37,686 bases of DNA from Klebsiella pneumoniae (GTDB lineage Bacteria > Pseudomonadota > Gammaproteobacteria > Eutrophobiales > Eutrophobiaceae): NCBI GenBank assembly GCA_945878555.1, contig CAMDWI010000030.1:1-37686 (forward strand), written 5' to 3'. A program made the position numbers and the translations under genes. Every line of letters starts with the position of its first letter. Within the stretch, counting starts at the first letter, position 1. Shown one piece after another: positions 1 through 12,174 of this stretch. The notes under the pieces were generated by a model. It was not told the DNA's origin. It saw only the letters and a list, made by a program, of their open reading frames with translations, and made no database searches.

Positions 1-491
1 TCGATCCACAGGTGATAGCCATAACGGAAGGTGTCTTTGGGGGTAACACTGACAACCCAGCTGTCCCGACCGGCGATACGCTCGTTACCTATAGTGGAAA
101 ACTCGTAATTATCGGCCACCGCCTCGATCGACACGGGCAACTTGGTTGCAAAACTCTGGGCATGACTGCGCTCAACCATCACTTCCTGTGTATCCGGAAA
201 AATACAGGTGACGGTCTGGTTGTTACGGATGATTTAGCGGGCAGGACCGGTCAGGGAGACAATCTTTTCCCTTTCGCCGTTATCATCGGCCTTGTGCACC
301 ATGTGCATCACATCCATCTGCTCACCACGGGTGAAGACAAACTCGCCCTCGTAGTTCAGCTTTTTGGTCGCATCGGACATGCGGTTGATCAATTCCTGGC
401 TTGTGACTGACTCCACCTCTGCGCCGGACGAATCAGTCTGCGCCTGTAACAGGCTGGTGGAAAACAGCATTATCAGAAACAGTCTGATCAT
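1..491 (-). pseudogene. rseB: rseB/mucB (sigma-E regulatory protein), 5' part, interrupted by in-frame TAA, cut by window edge
   Basis: Reading from 491 down, the product has a signal peptide (hydrophobic residues 1-17, MIRLFLIMLFSTSLLQAQ) and then the MucB/RseB N-terminal domain, including the family-typical SLTGPAR. The next codon, at 236-234, is TAA. The same frame continues without further stops to position 1 and encodes convincing RseB sequence (IIRNNQTVTC, then DNYEFSTIGNERIAGRDSW). In relatives this spot usually reads GPARE-(I/V)-(I/L)-R, so a GAA-to-TAA change is the simplest explanation. RseB is a periplasmic protein that binds the anti-sigma factor RseA and shields it from DegS cleavage, and it senses mislocalised lipoproteins/LPS. 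The start codon overlaps the rseA stop (ATGA), so the gene is translationally coupled. The gene may be truly truncated, or the stop may be a sequencing error. The C-terminal domain lies outside the window. Confidence 0.85.
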
Positions 492-1114
492 CTGCGATCA
501 GTCGCTACCAGCCTGACGTGGGGAGTAAGTCCATGTACACCGGTATTGGACTGGTATTCGTTATGATTCAGTATGTAACGACTCATCTTGACGTTATTCA
601 CGCTGACCTGGTTCACATTCGCAGGCTCAAAATCCGGAGTCTGGATGACCTGTTGTACCGGACGTTCATCATACCCAGCAACCTGGACCGGGACGCCGAC
701 ACGGTTTGCGGGCATCGGGGCCGGTAACGCGGTAGCGGCCATCGGGGCGGCCTGCTCCATCATCTGACCGGCCCGGTATTGCTGCACACCGAGGATAGCC
801 AGTGCTGCGACAGTCGCGGCCACTGCCATGCCGGCGGCTGGCCGCAAAAATTCCGGAAATGATCGGGTCGGTGTAGGTGCAAGTATCGCCGGTTCGGCCT
901 TGATTAATTCAGAGATACGCAGCGCAAGCTGTGTATCAGTATTCAACGGGGTATTATTGTGTATAACGTCGGAAATGATGTGGTAACGTTGCCAGCATTG
1001 TTTGATGGACCTGTCTTCGAGCAGTTTCTTCACCGCTAAATCGTCCAGTTCACCATCCATCAATGCAGAAATTTGTGCCTTGTTTTGATCAGTCATGGTT
1101 TTATGCTCAGTCAT
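488..1114 (-). CDS. rseA: Anti-sigma-E factor RseA (MucA-like)
   Basis: This is a 208-residue protein. Its N-terminal cytoplasmic anti-sigma domain includes the typical ISALMDGELDD segment, followed by a helical region ending in CWQRYHIISDVI. A single membrane helix spans about residues 92-110 (PAAGMAVAATVAALAILGV), and a Pro/Ala/Gln-rich periplasmic tail follows. Such proteins hold RpoE at the membrane until regulated proteolysis releases it. The start at 1114 overlaps the rpoE stop by 8 bp. A second ATG seven codons in (1096) is possible, but the upstream start has a GGAA-type ribosome site in the rpoE end. Order and overlaps match the rpoE-rseA-rseB operon of E. coli and Pseudomonas. Sequence similarity outside the N-terminal motif is weak, as is normal for this family. 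Confidence 0.9.
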   Translation of the reverse strand: MTEHKTMTDQNKAQISALMDGELDDLAVKKLLEDRSIKQCWQRYHIISDVIHNNTPLNTDTQLALRISELIKAEPAILAPTPTRSFPEFLRPAAGMAVAATVAALAILGVQQYRAGQMMEQAAPMAATALPAPMPANRVGVPVQVAGYDERPVQQVIQTPDFEPANVNQVSVNNVKMSRYILNHNEYQSNTGVHGLTPHVRLVATDRR

Positions 1115-1688
1115 GAATTAACGGTTCCAGCAATTTGTCTATCGCCTCTCTTGCCCTGAAAATCCGGGATCGTACGGTGCCTATCGGACAATTCATCGCT
1201 TCAGCAATCTCCTCGTAACTCAGTCCTTCCAGCTCCCGCAGGGTGATGGCGGTGCGCAGGTCTTCCGGCAAATCATCAATTGCGCGGACCACCGTGTCCT
1301 GGATTTCCTTCGTCAGCAACAGATGCTCAGGGGTTGCCAGATCTTTTAGAGTATCACTACCGTCGATTTGTTCCATCTCGGATACATCAGCATCCATATC
1401 GGACGTCCGGCGACTGACCTGCAAGGCCAGAAAATTCTTCGCGGTATTGACCGCTATCCGGTACAGCCAGGTGTAAAAGGCGCTTTCACCCCGGAAGTTC
1501 GGCAAGGCGCGATAGGCCTTGATGAATGCATCCTGTGTGACATCCTGGGCATCGGAATGGTTCCGGACAAATCGGGATACCAGGTTAATGATGCGGGACT
1601 GATACTTGATGACCAGCAGATCGAACGCTGCCTTGTCCCCTCGCTTGACCCTTTCTACCAACGCCAGATCGGCCTCTGTACTACTCAC
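1107..1688 (-). CDS. rpoE: ECF RNA polymerase sigma factor RpoE (sigma-24/AlgU)
   Basis: The product is about 193 residues with the full ECF architecture. Region 2 (FDLLVIKYQSRIINLVSRFV, then DAQDVTQDAFIKAYRALPNFRGESAFYTWLYRIAVN) binds core polymerase and the -10 element. Region 4 (LPEDLRTAITLRELEGLSYEEIAEAMNCPIGTVRSRIFRAREA) recognises the -35. It directs the cell-envelope stress response and is inhibited by the neighbouring RseA. I place the start at the GTG at 1688. An AGGA lies 7 nt upstream of it, whereas the in-frame TTG two codons earlier (1694) would sit almost on that site. Transcription is away from nadB. I could not find a clear GGAACTT-type sigma-E promoter in the 250 bp upstream, so autoregulation is not supported by the sequence. 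Confidence 0.96.
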   Translation of the reverse strand: MSSTEADLALVERVKRGDKAAFDLLVIKYQSRIINLVSRFVRNHSDAQDVTQDAFIKAYRALPNFRGESAFYTWLYRIAVNTAKNFLALQVSRRTSDMDADVSEMEQIDGSDTLKDLATPEHLLLTKEIQDTVVRAIDDLPEDLRTAITLRELEGLSYEEIAEAMNCPIGTVRSRIFRAREAIDKLLEPLIHD

Positions 1689-1923
1689 ATTCAATTCCTG
1701 AAAATTCGTTTACTCTGTTAACGCGGCAGCCCTGTCCGGGCAAGCCTGTAGCCGGATTGGTCCGGCCATATGAAATCGTATCTGTCATGGATCCTTGCAG
1801 CCTGTCCGTTATTTACGCCAGCTTGAGTGGCTTTATTTTTCCGGCGACGGGGTGGTCATACATCTATAAAAGTGACTGGAACGCCCGTCAATCATTTTTA
1901 AACTGCAATTCTGGTACATCAGT

Positions 1924-1929
1924 TATACT
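1924..1929 (+). promoter_or_regulatory. Candidate -10 box of nadB (possible leaderless transcript)
   Basis: TATACT lies only 12 bp before the nadB ATG. No good -35 hexamer is present at the usual spacing, and no purine-rich ribosome site occurs between the box and the ATG (the stretch is pyrimidine-rich, TCCCACTTCTT). If this box is used, the transcript would start about 6 nt before the ATG. This is a consensus match only. Confidence 0.35.
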
Positions 1930-1941
1930 ATCCCACTTCTT

Positions 1942-3588
1942 ATGAGTTACCAATACCAACATGATGTCCTTATCATCGGCAGTGGCGCCTCCGGGCTGAG
2001 TCTGGCGCTGCAACTGGCCGAGGCCGGTAATACCCGCATCGCAGTGTTATCGAAGGCCGCTGTAAATGAGGGCGCCACCTTTTACGCCCAGGGCGGCATC
2101 TCCGCCGTGCTCGATAACCAGGACAGTATCGAATCCCACGTCGAGGACACCCTGATAGCCGGTGGCGGTCTGTGTGACCCGGCAATCGTCAAGTTCGTCG
2201 TGGAGAACGGCAAGGACAGCATCCGCTGGCTGATCGATATCGGGGTCAACTTCACCCGATCAACCGAGGCCGATGGCTATGAATACCACCTGCATCAGGA
2301 AGGCGGCCACAGCCACCGACGCATCATTCACTCGGCCGATTCCACCGGCCGGGCGGTTGAGACCACACTGGTCAGCCGGGTACGCACGCATGCTAATATC
2401 GACCTGTTTGAATTCCAGACGGCGGTTGACCTGATCCTTGGCAACAAGATTGGTCTCGCTGATAACCGCTGCGTCGGTGCCTATGTCTATGACCAGAAGG
2501 CGAACAAGGTCAATGTATTCCGGGCAAAGACCGTCGTACTGGCCACCGGCGGCGCCGGCAAGGTCTACCTGTATACGAGCAACCCGGATATCTGTACCGG
2601 CGACGGCATCGCCATGGCCTGGCGCGCGGGTTGCAGGATTGCGAACATGGAGTTTATCCAGTTCCACCCGACCTGCCTTTACCACCCGGACGCCAAATCA
2701 TTCCTGATCTCCGAGGCCTTGCGGGGTGAAGGCGCTAAATTGCTACGCCCGGACGGCACCGAATTCATGCAACGCTATGACAGCCGGGCCGAGCTTGCCC
2801 CACGTGATGTGGTCGCCCGCGCGATTGACCATGAGATGAAACGGCTCGGTGCGGACTGCATGTACCTGGACATCACCCACCACAGTACTGACTTTATAAT
2901 TGAACATTTTCCGGCCATCTACGCACGTTGTCTGCAACACGGTATCGATATCAGCAAGGTGCGTATCCCGGTCGTGCCCGCTGCACACTACACCTGCGGC
3001 GGCGTCGTGATCGACAAACACGGTCGCACCGATATCGACGGCCTGTATGCCATCGGTGAGGTATCCTGCTCCGGCCTGCACGGTGCCAACCGTATGGCCA
3101 GTAATTCTCTGCTCGAATGTGTCGTGTTCGCCCACTCGGCCTACAAGGACATCCGTAGCAAACTGGATCAGATTGACGTCCCCGCCGAATTACCCGCCTG
3201 GGACGAGACCCGTGTGACAGACTCAGATGAGGAAGTCGTCGTCGCCCACAACTGGGACGAAATCCGCCGCTTCATGTGGGACTACGTCGGCATCGTGCGC
3301 ACCGGCAAACGGCTGAAACGGGCACAGAACCGCATTCGCCTGCTCCAGGGTGAAATTCATGAATACTACAGCCACTTCCGCCTGACCAACGACCTGATCG
3401 AACTGCGCAATATTGCCGTCGTCGCCGAATTGATTATCGAATGTGCACTTGCCCGCAAGGAAAGCCGCGGCCTGCATTACTCACTGGATTATCCGGTGCA
3501 GTCAGTTGATGAGACTGTGGTTAATACAGTATTGAAAAAGGGCGCTGCATCTAACTTCATACCCTCAAACAAAATCAATCGATACTGA
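1942..3588 (+). CDS. nadB: L-aspartate oxidase NadB
   Basis: This 548-residue flavoprotein oxidises L-aspartate to iminoaspartate, the first step of de novo NAD synthesis, with fumarate or oxygen as electron acceptor. It works with quinolinate synthase NadA, which is not in this window. Visible features are the N-terminal dinucleotide-binding motif [13 protein letters not shown], the [13 protein letters not shown] segment, ATGGAGKVY, the [12 protein letters not shown] and [10 protein letters not shown] motifs, the catalytic-region [18 protein letters not shown], and the late FAD motif [26 protein letters not shown]. Length matches the family (E. coli about 540), and the N-terminus aligns with the enteric protein (DVLIIGSG), which fixes the start. 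Divergence from rpoE is the same arrangement as in E. coli. The 3' end overlaps the convergent gene by 14 bp. Confidence 0.97.
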   Translation: MSYQYQHDVLIIGSGASGLSLALQLAEAGNTRIAVLSKAAVNEGATFYAQGGISAVLDNQDSIESHVEDTLIAGGGLCDPAIVKFVVENGKDSIRWLIDIGVNFTRSTEADGYEYHLHQEGGHSHRRIIHSADSTGRAVETTLVSRVRTHANIDLFEFQTAVDLILGNKIGLADNRCVGAYVYDQKANKVNVFRAKTVVLATGGAGKVYLYTSNPDICTGDGIAMAWRAGCRIANMEFIQFHPTCLYHPDAKSFLISEALRGEGAKLLRPDGTEFMQRYDSRAELAPRDVVARAIDHEMKRLGADCMYLDITHHSTDFIIEHFPAIYARCLQHGIDISKVRIPVVPAAHYTCGGVVIDKHGRTDIDGLYAIGEVSCSGLHGANRMASNSLLECVVFAHSAYKDIRSKLDQIDVPAELPAWDETRVTDSDEEVVVAHNWDEIRRFMWDYVGIVRTGKRLKRAQNRIRLLQGEIHEYYSHFRLTNDLIELRNIAVVAELIIECALARKESRGLHYSLDYPVQSVDETVVNTVLKKGAASNFIPSNKINRY

Positions 3589-4186
3589 CCCTGAATCGCG
3601 GCGGATCGGAATCGGGCTTGTTTATGGGCACAGTCAGAACCTTGATATCGTTGATGTCAAAATTGCAATGTTTGGCCAGGATATGCCTTGCGGTCGCTTC
3701 TTGCGCTACGTCTTTGAGACGCACAAAAAATACAAGATGACCGGCATTGACGTGTTCTTCCAGATATTCAGCATCGCTCTGCGAAATGATCATGCCAATG
3801 ACCGCGCCTATCGCACCGACCGCAAGAATACCAGCCGCAGCAGGAAGCATTGCGCCACCGAATACACCGGCAGTGATGACCACGCCACCAACCATCGTTG
3901 TACCGCCCATCAGGTATAGATTTCCCAACAATGCATGGATGGTATCCCCGACCGAGTCCTTGTGGACGAAGGCAATATTGGGGGCACTCTTCGTTCCGGA
4001 AAATTCATTGGTGGAGATATAAATGTCTCCCAATTGCTGTTTAACCGTAAACTCGCCAGCCAGCAGACCAAACTCGGTACGCTCGAACCCGGCGGCGAGC
4101 AGTTCGTCGATCGCCCTTTGCAAATCCTGCGTTTCAGAAAAAATACCGACAGCTTCGCGGATCGATAATGAACCATTTGTTTCCAT
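3575..4186 (-). CDS. Glycine-rich membrane protein, possible stress-related, function unknown
   Basis: A protein of about 203 residues. I chose the start at 4186 because AGGAGA lies 6 nt upstream; an in-frame extension to 4282 lacks such a site and looks non-coding. The N-terminal third is soluble and alpha/beta-like ([27 protein letters not shown]), resembling general-stress 17M-type modules that flip or map cofactors, but I cannot assign it. Residues about 90-140 form two hydrophobic, Gly/Ala-rich helices ([20 protein letters not shown], then [16 protein letters not shown]) of glycine-zipper type. A second small alpha/beta unit follows ([11 protein letters not shown], then [19 protein letters not shown]). 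Its tail overlaps the nadB tail. It lies 190 bp after ligA on the same strand and probably has its own promoter. Function is not known. Confidence 0.75.
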   Translation of the reverse strand: METNGSLSIREAVGIFSETQDLQRAIDELLAAGFERTEFGLLAGEFTVKQQLGDIYISTNEFSGTKSAPNIAFVHKDSVGDTIHALLGNLYLMGGTTMVGGVVITAGVFGGAMLPAAAGILAVGAIGAVIGMIISQSDAEYLEEHVNAGHLVFFVRLKDVAQEATARHILAKHCNFDINDIKVLTVPINKPDSDPPRFRVSID

Positions 4187-4378
4187 GGGATTCTCCTGTC
4201 GAGGCAAACTGCTTTGCACGACAGAAATTATCACACTCGCCATCCTGGCCATCCGTACGCTACCGTACAAACATAAAATCATTATTTCGATTATTTCGTC
4301 TACGTACTTTTATCAAAATGCCGCTAAAGCTCGACCAGGACACCATCAACATTTGCCGGATAGAGTTCAATTTTTTAT

Positions 4379-7181
<2,803 letters not shown>

Positions 7182-7269
7182 GATTAATCGTCGCTAGTAT
7201 GCAATAGAGAGTTCAATAGTACCACCCTTACGCTAGGTTCGAGCAGCGGCGCATGCTGACGGCGTAAAA

Positions 7270-10200
7270 TCAGGCCGTAGCGGCCATCTTGACGGCTTCT
7301 TCAATATCGACCGTCACCAGTCTGGACACACCCGGTTCATGCATCGTCACACCCAGCAACTGGTTTGCGATTTCCATCGTAATCTTGTTGTGGGTAATAA
7401 ACAGGAACTGCACCTCGGACGACATCTGTGCCAGCAAGGAGCTGAACCTGCCTGCATTGGTATCGTCGAGTGGGGCATCGACCTCATCGAGAATACAAAA
7501 CGGGGCCGGGTTCAGCTTGAATATCGAAAACACCAGCGCAACCGCAGTCAGTGCCTTTTCGCCACCTGACAACAGGTGGATACTGCTGTTCTTCTTGCCC
7601 GGCGGTCTGGCGACGATGCTGACGCCGGTTTCGAGCAGGTCGTTGCCGGTCATTTCCAGATAGGCCATACCACCACCAAACATGATCGGGAACATCTCCT
7701 TCAGGTTTGCATTCAGGCGGTCAAAGGTCTCCTGGAATCGGGTACGGGTTTCCTTGTCGATCTTCTTGATGGCGCTCTCCAGAGTGGCCAGCGCCTCGGT
7801 CAGGTCGTTGTTCTGGCGATCCAGATATTCCTTGCGCTCGCCAAGCTGGGTGTATTCATCAATGGCCGCCAGATTGATCGGTCCCAGCCGCTGTATCTTC
7901 TGTTCGGTGCTGGCGATACGCTCCTGCCACTCCTGCTTGTTAGCCGCGGCATCAATGGACTCCAGGATCTGGTCGGGCTGATGTTCGCCTTCCTGCAACA
8001 GTTCGTTCACCGTCTGCAAACGAACCTTGACCTCCTGCGAATCCAGTTTCAGTTTCTCCAGTACGACACGGTTTTCATCTACCGCCTGTTCCGCACCGCC
8101 ACGCTGTTGCTCCCTCTCGCGTATCAGCATGTCTATCGTCTGCACCGTTTCACGGGCCTTGCTCAACTGTTTCTCCGTTTCGATGCGGACCTGTAATGCC
8201 GCCTCAAGTTTCTTTTGCAGGTCATCCATCGGTTCGTGGACCAGTTGCAGGGCCTTCTGCAGATCGGCCAGGTTCGCGGTCATATTGCCAAGCTGGATTT
8301 CATTGCGGCGTATTGCCTGTTCCAGCGAGGCCTTCTGCGAGCTCAACGACTCCAGTTGCAATGCGATTTCATGACTGTGTTCGTGGGTCGACTGCCAGTT
8401 CGTGCGCGCCTGTTCGAGCAGGCCGGCATGTTTCTCGCGCAATTCGATCAGCGTGGTCTTTTGGGATGCCAGATTGTCCTGAGCCGTGCGGGTGCGTTCC
8501 AGCATCTGCCGCAGATTGTCGGATTCCTGGCGGGAGGCGTCTTCACGCGACTCCAGTTTTTCCAGTTCCTCTGTGATCTGCTCGATGCGGCGGGCCAGCT
8601 GTTCGCGGCGCACCTTGATCTCGGCCAGCTGCGCCTGCGCCAGCGTCTGCTGGTTCTGCGCCTGACCGAGGCTGCTCTGCAGCTCCTGCTGTTGCTGCTC
8701 GGCGCTTTCCAGATCAGCGCGTGCCTGTGCCAGTTGCTGTTGCAGGTCAGCGATGACCGACAATACCTCAGTATTCTCTGCCTTCAACGCCTGGATCTTC
8801 TGTTCACGTAACAGGATGCTGTCTTCTGTTTTGGTCTGATGGATCCGGATCCAGCCGGGGCCGATCCAGATACCGGAGCGGGTCACCACCGATTCGCTCA
8901 GCTCGAGCTGCGGGTAAATACGCATTGCCTCCGCAATATCGTCAGCCAGATAAACGCGTGCGAGCAGATTATCTATCGAGGTGCCGGAGACGACCTTGTC
9001 TATCAACCTTGGCAAATTGCGGGCGTTCGCAGGGGCCGGATTTGCCGCAGCAGTAATCAGGCTGATATTGCCCTGGCCCCAGTTTGCCAGCGCTGCCAGG
9101 GCAGCATCAAAATTATTCACAATGACAGATTGCAGATTCTGATCCAGCACGGATTCGAGCGCCTGTGCCCAGGCGGGTTCGATGTTCAGTTTTTCCAGCA
9201 ATCGCGGCGAGTCCTGCTCACCCAGCGTAGATAACCATGTATTAATCCCCGCCTGATTCAGACTGGTATCACCCTGCTGTAACGGGATCAACGCCGCCAG
9301 TGTACCTTCAAGCTTCTGCTGTTGTGTGCGCATGCCGGCTATCTTTTCTGTCAGCGTATGCACCTGATCACGGTAACTACGTACACTGGCAATCTTCTCA
9401 TCGAGCATACTGCGATTGGCAGTGACCTGCTCTACCCGGCTGGTCACAGTCGCTTCCAGTTCCACGATCTGGCGATCCATACCTTCAATCTCGGCAGACT
9501 CCAGCTCTTCATTTAAAGTCTGGCGACGATAAACAGTCTGCTCCAGGTTTTCCCCCAGAAAGGTCAGACGGCTGTTCCCGACTTCTATCTGCTGTCTGAA
9601 ACCGGCCTCGGTCTCCTTGAACGCATCCCATTCATCCTGCCACTTCTGCATCGCCTGCTCGGCCTGGTTCAGCGAGTCATAGGCCTTGTTGCTATCGCTC
9701 CGGTAATCATGCAGTTTCGGTTCCAGCTCCTTGACCCTGGCATCCAGCTCAATCAGCTTCTGCTGGTCCAGACGGTGCTGTTCCTCGGTCGTCTTGATCA
9801 GGTGCTGGACCTTGATAATGTCGGCCTCCAGTGCCGTGATCCTTTCCTTTGAATACTCTATCTTTTGCTCAAGCTGGGAGATGTCAGCGCCTATCTGGTA
9901 ATAACCGGACTGGACCACGTTAAACGCCTCATTCGAGGACACCAGTTCTTCACGTTTCTTCTCAATCTCGGCCTCAACACTGCGCAACAGGGCAAGACAT
10001 TCTTCAACCCGGGTCTCCTGGGTACGTGCCTTCTCATCACGCACCGCCACCTCGGCCTTCAGGTCGCGGTAGTTCAACGCAAGCAACTCGGCCTTCAGCT
10101 GGCGCTCTTCATTCTTCAGTAACTGGTAACGCTCGGCGGCCTTGGCCTGGCGCTGCAAATGGTTCAGTTGTTTACCCAGCTCGTCACGGATGTCCTGTAG

Positions 10201-10779
10201 TCGGTCCAGGTTTTCCTTGGTGTGGCGCATGCGGTTTTCGGTTTCACGGCGCTTCTCACGGTATTTGGAGATACCGGCGGCCTCTTCGATAAATACGCGT
10301 AATTCGTCCGGCTTCGCCTCGATCAGGCGCGAGATCATGCCCTGTTCAATAATGGAGTAGCCACGCGGACCAAGACCAGTGCCAAGGAATATCCCGTGGA
10401 TGTCCTTGCGACGACAACGGGTACCGTTCAGAAAATACGAGGAGACACCTTCGCGATTGATCTGGCGCTTGATTGCCAGCTCGCTGTAGGAGGCATATTG
10501 CCCGCCTACACGTCCTTCGGAATTATCGAACACCAGTTCGACCATCGCCTGACCAACCGGCTGGCGTGCACTGGAGCCATTAAAAATTACATCGGTCAGC
10601 GATTCGCCACGCAGATGCTTCGCGGAACTTTCACCCATGACCCAGGTGACCGCGTCAATAATATTCGATTTACCACAACCGTTCGGTCCCACAATACCAA
10701 CAAGGTTTCCGGGGACTATCAGCGTGGTTGGATCTACAAAGGATTTAAATCCTGACAACTTGATTTTGCGTAGGCGCAT
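7270..10779 (-). CDS. smc: Chromosome segregation ATPase SMC
   Basis: An 1169-residue SMC. The N-terminal head has Walker A GPNGCGKSN and the Q-loop region. Long heptad-rich coiled coils occupy about residues 170-490 and 680-1000. A hinge-like domain lies near 510-660 (from TSLNQAGINTWLSTLGEQDS on). The C-terminal head carries the ABC signature LLSGGEKALTAVALVF and Walker B CILDEVDAPLDD. It condenses and individualises newly replicated chromosome arms with the kleisin ScpA and ScpB (not in this window). Its presence argues against an enteric lineage, where MukBEF replaces it. The start lies opposite queF across a 200-bp gap. The bases before the ATG (ACGCCCC) contain no ribosome site. Confidence 0.98.
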   Translation of the reverse strand: MRLRKIKLSGFKSFVDPTTLIVPGNLVGIVGPNGCGKSNIIDAVTWVMGESSAKHLRGESLTDVIFNGSSARQPVGQAMVELVFDNSEGRVGGQYASYSELAIKRQINREGVSSYFLNGTRCRRKDIHGIFLGTGLGPRGYSIIEQGMISRLIEAKPDELRVFIEEAAGISKYREKRRETENRMRHTKENLDRLQDIRDELGKQLNHLQRQAKAAERYQLLKNEERQLKAELLALNYRDLKAEVAVRDEKARTQETRVEECLALLRSVEAEIEKKREELVSSNEAFNVVQSGYYQIGADISQLEQKIEYSKERITALEADIIKVQHLIKTTEEQHRLDQQKLIELDARVKELEPKLHDYRSDSNKAYDSLNQAEQAMQKWQDEWDAFKETEAGFRQQIEVGNSRLTFLGENLEQTVYRRQTLNEELESAEIEGMDRQIVELEATVTSRVEQVTANRSMLDEKIASVRSYRDQVHTLTEKIAGMRTQQQKLEGTLAALIPLQQGDTSLNQAGINTWLSTLGEQDSPRLLEKLNIEPAWAQALESVLDQNLQSVIVNNFDAALAALANWGQGNISLITAAANPAPANARNLPRLIDKVVSGTSIDNLLARVYLADDIAEAMRIYPQLELSESVVTRSGIWIGPGWIRIHQTKTEDSILLREQKIQALKAENTEVLSVIADLQQQLAQARADLESAEQQQQELQSSLGQAQNQQTLAQAQLAEIKVRREQLARRIEQITEELEKLESREDASRQESDNLRQMLERTRTAQDNLASQKTTLIELREKHAGLLEQARTNWQSTHEHSHEIALQLESLSSQKASLEQAIRRNEIQLGNMTANLADLQKALQLVHEPMDDLQKKLEAALQVRIETEKQLSKARETVQTIDMLIREREQQRGGAEQAVDENRVVLEKLKLDSQEVKVRLQTVNELLQEGEHQPDQILESIDAAANKQEWQERIASTEQKIQRLGPINLAAIDEYTQLGERKEYLDRQNNDLTEALATLESAIKKIDKETRTRFQETFDRLNANLKEMFPIMFGGGMAYLEMTGNDLLETGVSIVARPPGKKNSSIHLLSGGEKALTAVALVFSIFKLNPAPFCILDEVDAPLDDTNAGRFSSLLAQMSSEVQFLFITHNKITMEIANQLLGVTMHEPGVSRLVTVDIEEAVKMAATA

Positions 10780-10980
10780 GGGGCGTAACGATACCGTTTA
10801 GAGGGGATTGGCACAAGAAGCAAATTGGCATCAATCCCTGATTAAATTATCTGTTATCAATATTTTTGTATTGCCAAGTATGATATTTTAGTGGTGTATA
10901 AAATCGCAATATCTGCTACGGAAATTTTTCATCCGGACCGGATGCCAAATCACCAGAAAAAGATTGACAGGACGACCGGC

Positions 10981-11370
10981 ATGACTACGCAACCCTCGAC
11001 CACACTGGACACCTTTGCCAACCCTGCGCCGGAACGCGACTATACCATCCACATGGAAATTCCGGAGTTTACCTGTCTGTGCCCCAAGACCGGTCAACCG
11101 GATTTTGCAACACTGATACTCGACTACGTTCCTGATCAACTCTGTGTCGAATTAAAATCCCTGAAACTGTACGTCTGGTCTTACCGGGACCAGGGTGCAT
11201 TCCATGAAGCCGTGACCAATCGTATTCTCAATGACCTGGTCAAGGCGACCCACCCACGCTTTATGCGCCTGACGGCCCGCTTTAATGTACGTGGGGGAAT
11301 CTATACCAACGTGACCGTCGAACATAAAAAGGTCAATTGGGTCACCCCGGTACCGGTGACCCTGCCCTGA
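10981..11370 (+). CDS. queF: NADPH-dependent 7-cyano-7-deazaguanine reductase QueF (short type)
   Basis: A 129-residue tunnel-fold enzyme that reduces preQ0 to preQ1 in queuosine biosynthesis. The hallmark motif [11 protein letters not shown] gives the covalent catalytic Cys34 and the general acid Asp41. [22 protein letters not shown] holds the NADPH/substrate-side residues. The start at 10981 follows AGGACG by about 8 nt; in-frame codons run upstream to 10891 but look non-coding. The size corresponds to the short unimodular type (as in Bacillus), not the long bimodular E. coli enzyme. No preQ1 riboswitch was seen in the 200-bp gap shared with smc. It is followed after 8 bp by the CysZ-family gene. 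Confidence 0.93.
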   Translation: MTTQPSTTLDTFANPAPERDYTIHMEIPEFTCLCPKTGQPDFATLILDYVPDQLCVELKSLKLYVWSYRDQGAFHEAVTNRILNDLVKATHPRFMRLTARFNVRGGIYTNVTVEHKKVNWVTPVPVTLP

Positions 11371-11378
11371 GACCGCAG

Positions 11379-12104
11379 ATGGCAGACTTTATTGCCGGTC
11401 TCCGCTATGCATTGTCCGGTTTCACGTTGCTGACACGGGCCGGCATTCGTCTGTATGCCTTGTTACCACTGTTGATCAATCTGGTCCTGTTTGTACTCGC
11501 TATAATCTATGGCGCCAGCCAGTTTAATGCGCTTTTGACGCGCCTGACGGAACAATGGGAATGGCTTGAATGGCTGGGCTGGTTATTGTGGCCCTTGTTC
11601 CTGTTATTAATGCTCGGGTTTGTGTTTTTCTGTTTCTCCATTCTGGCAAATATCCTTGCTGCCCCGCTGAACGGTTATTTGTCCACGGCAGTCGAGCGTC
11701 ATCTGGGCAGCAAGGGTCCAGCAAACCTGACCTCGACTACCTCTGTCCCGCAACAGATACAGATGGAAGTACGCTCGGAACTGGTCAAGATGCGCTTTTT
11801 CTTTGTCCGTGGCCTGCCGTTGCTGCTGCTGTTTGTCATCCCGATCGTGCAATTGCTCGCGCCCGTTGTCTGGTTTATCTACGCCGCCTGGATGATCGCA
11901 CTCGAATATCTGGAAGTCCCGCTGGGAAACCGGGGCCTGCTGTTCCCGCAGGTCCTCGGCATCGCCAGTCAAAACCGCCGACTCGTACTCGGATTTGGTA
12001 CCGGCATCCTGTTGATGACGATGATGCCCGGTCTAAATCTGATGATAATGCCCGTCGCCGTCTCCGGCGCGACCAAACTGGCGCTGGAAAGGCTGTCAGA
12101 CTAA
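11379..12104 (+). CDS. cysZ: CysZ/EI24-family membrane protein
   Basis: A 241-residue integral membrane protein of the CysZ (DUF540/EI24) family. Hydrophobic segments lie at about residues 24-46, 66-94, 143-177 and 205-229. The cytoplasmic loop between the second and third has the family-like LAAPLNGYLSTAVERHLG, and later comes EYLEVPLGNRG. E. coli CysZ helps sulfate enter the cell for cysteine synthesis. Whether this homologue carries sulfate cannot be read from sequence, as no other sulfate gene is nearby. The start I use lies 8 bp after the queF stop, so the two are probably co-transcribed. Earlier in-frame codons lie inside queF. Confidence 0.82.
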   Translation: MADFIAGLRYALSGFTLLTRAGIRLYALLPLLINLVLFVLAIIYGASQFNALLTRLTEQWEWLEWLGWLLWPLFLLLMLGFVFFCFSILANILAAPLNGYLSTAVERHLGSKGPANLTSTTSVPQQIQMEVRSELVKMRFFFVRGLPLLLLFVIPIVQLLAPVVWFIYAAWMIALEYLEVPLGNRGLLFPQVLGIASQNRRLVLGFGTGILLMTMMPGLNLMIMPVAVSGATKLALERLSD

Positions 12105-12174
12105 AATCCAGTTTGCCTAAAAGTGTCATTCTTGGTATATATCATCGTTTTATCCGGGTTTGGAGCTTATAAAC

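Noticed and set aside
200..260. Frameshift as cause of the rseB break
   Set aside because: The RseB-like sequence before and after the stop is in the same frame, so it is a nonsense change and not an indel.
1695..1941. Sigma-E autoregulatory promoter before rpoE
   Set aside because: No GGAACTT/TCTGA-like pair at the right spacing on the minus strand was found.
1757..1945. Small 62-codon frame between rpoE and nadB
   Set aside because: No ribosome site and no recognisable product; it occupies the promoter region and overlaps the nadB start.
10780..10980. Possible preQ1 riboswitch before queF
   Set aside because: No C-rich loop plus A-rich tail pseudoknot pattern could be found; TTGCCA and TATAAA are 20 bp apart, too far for a confident promoter.
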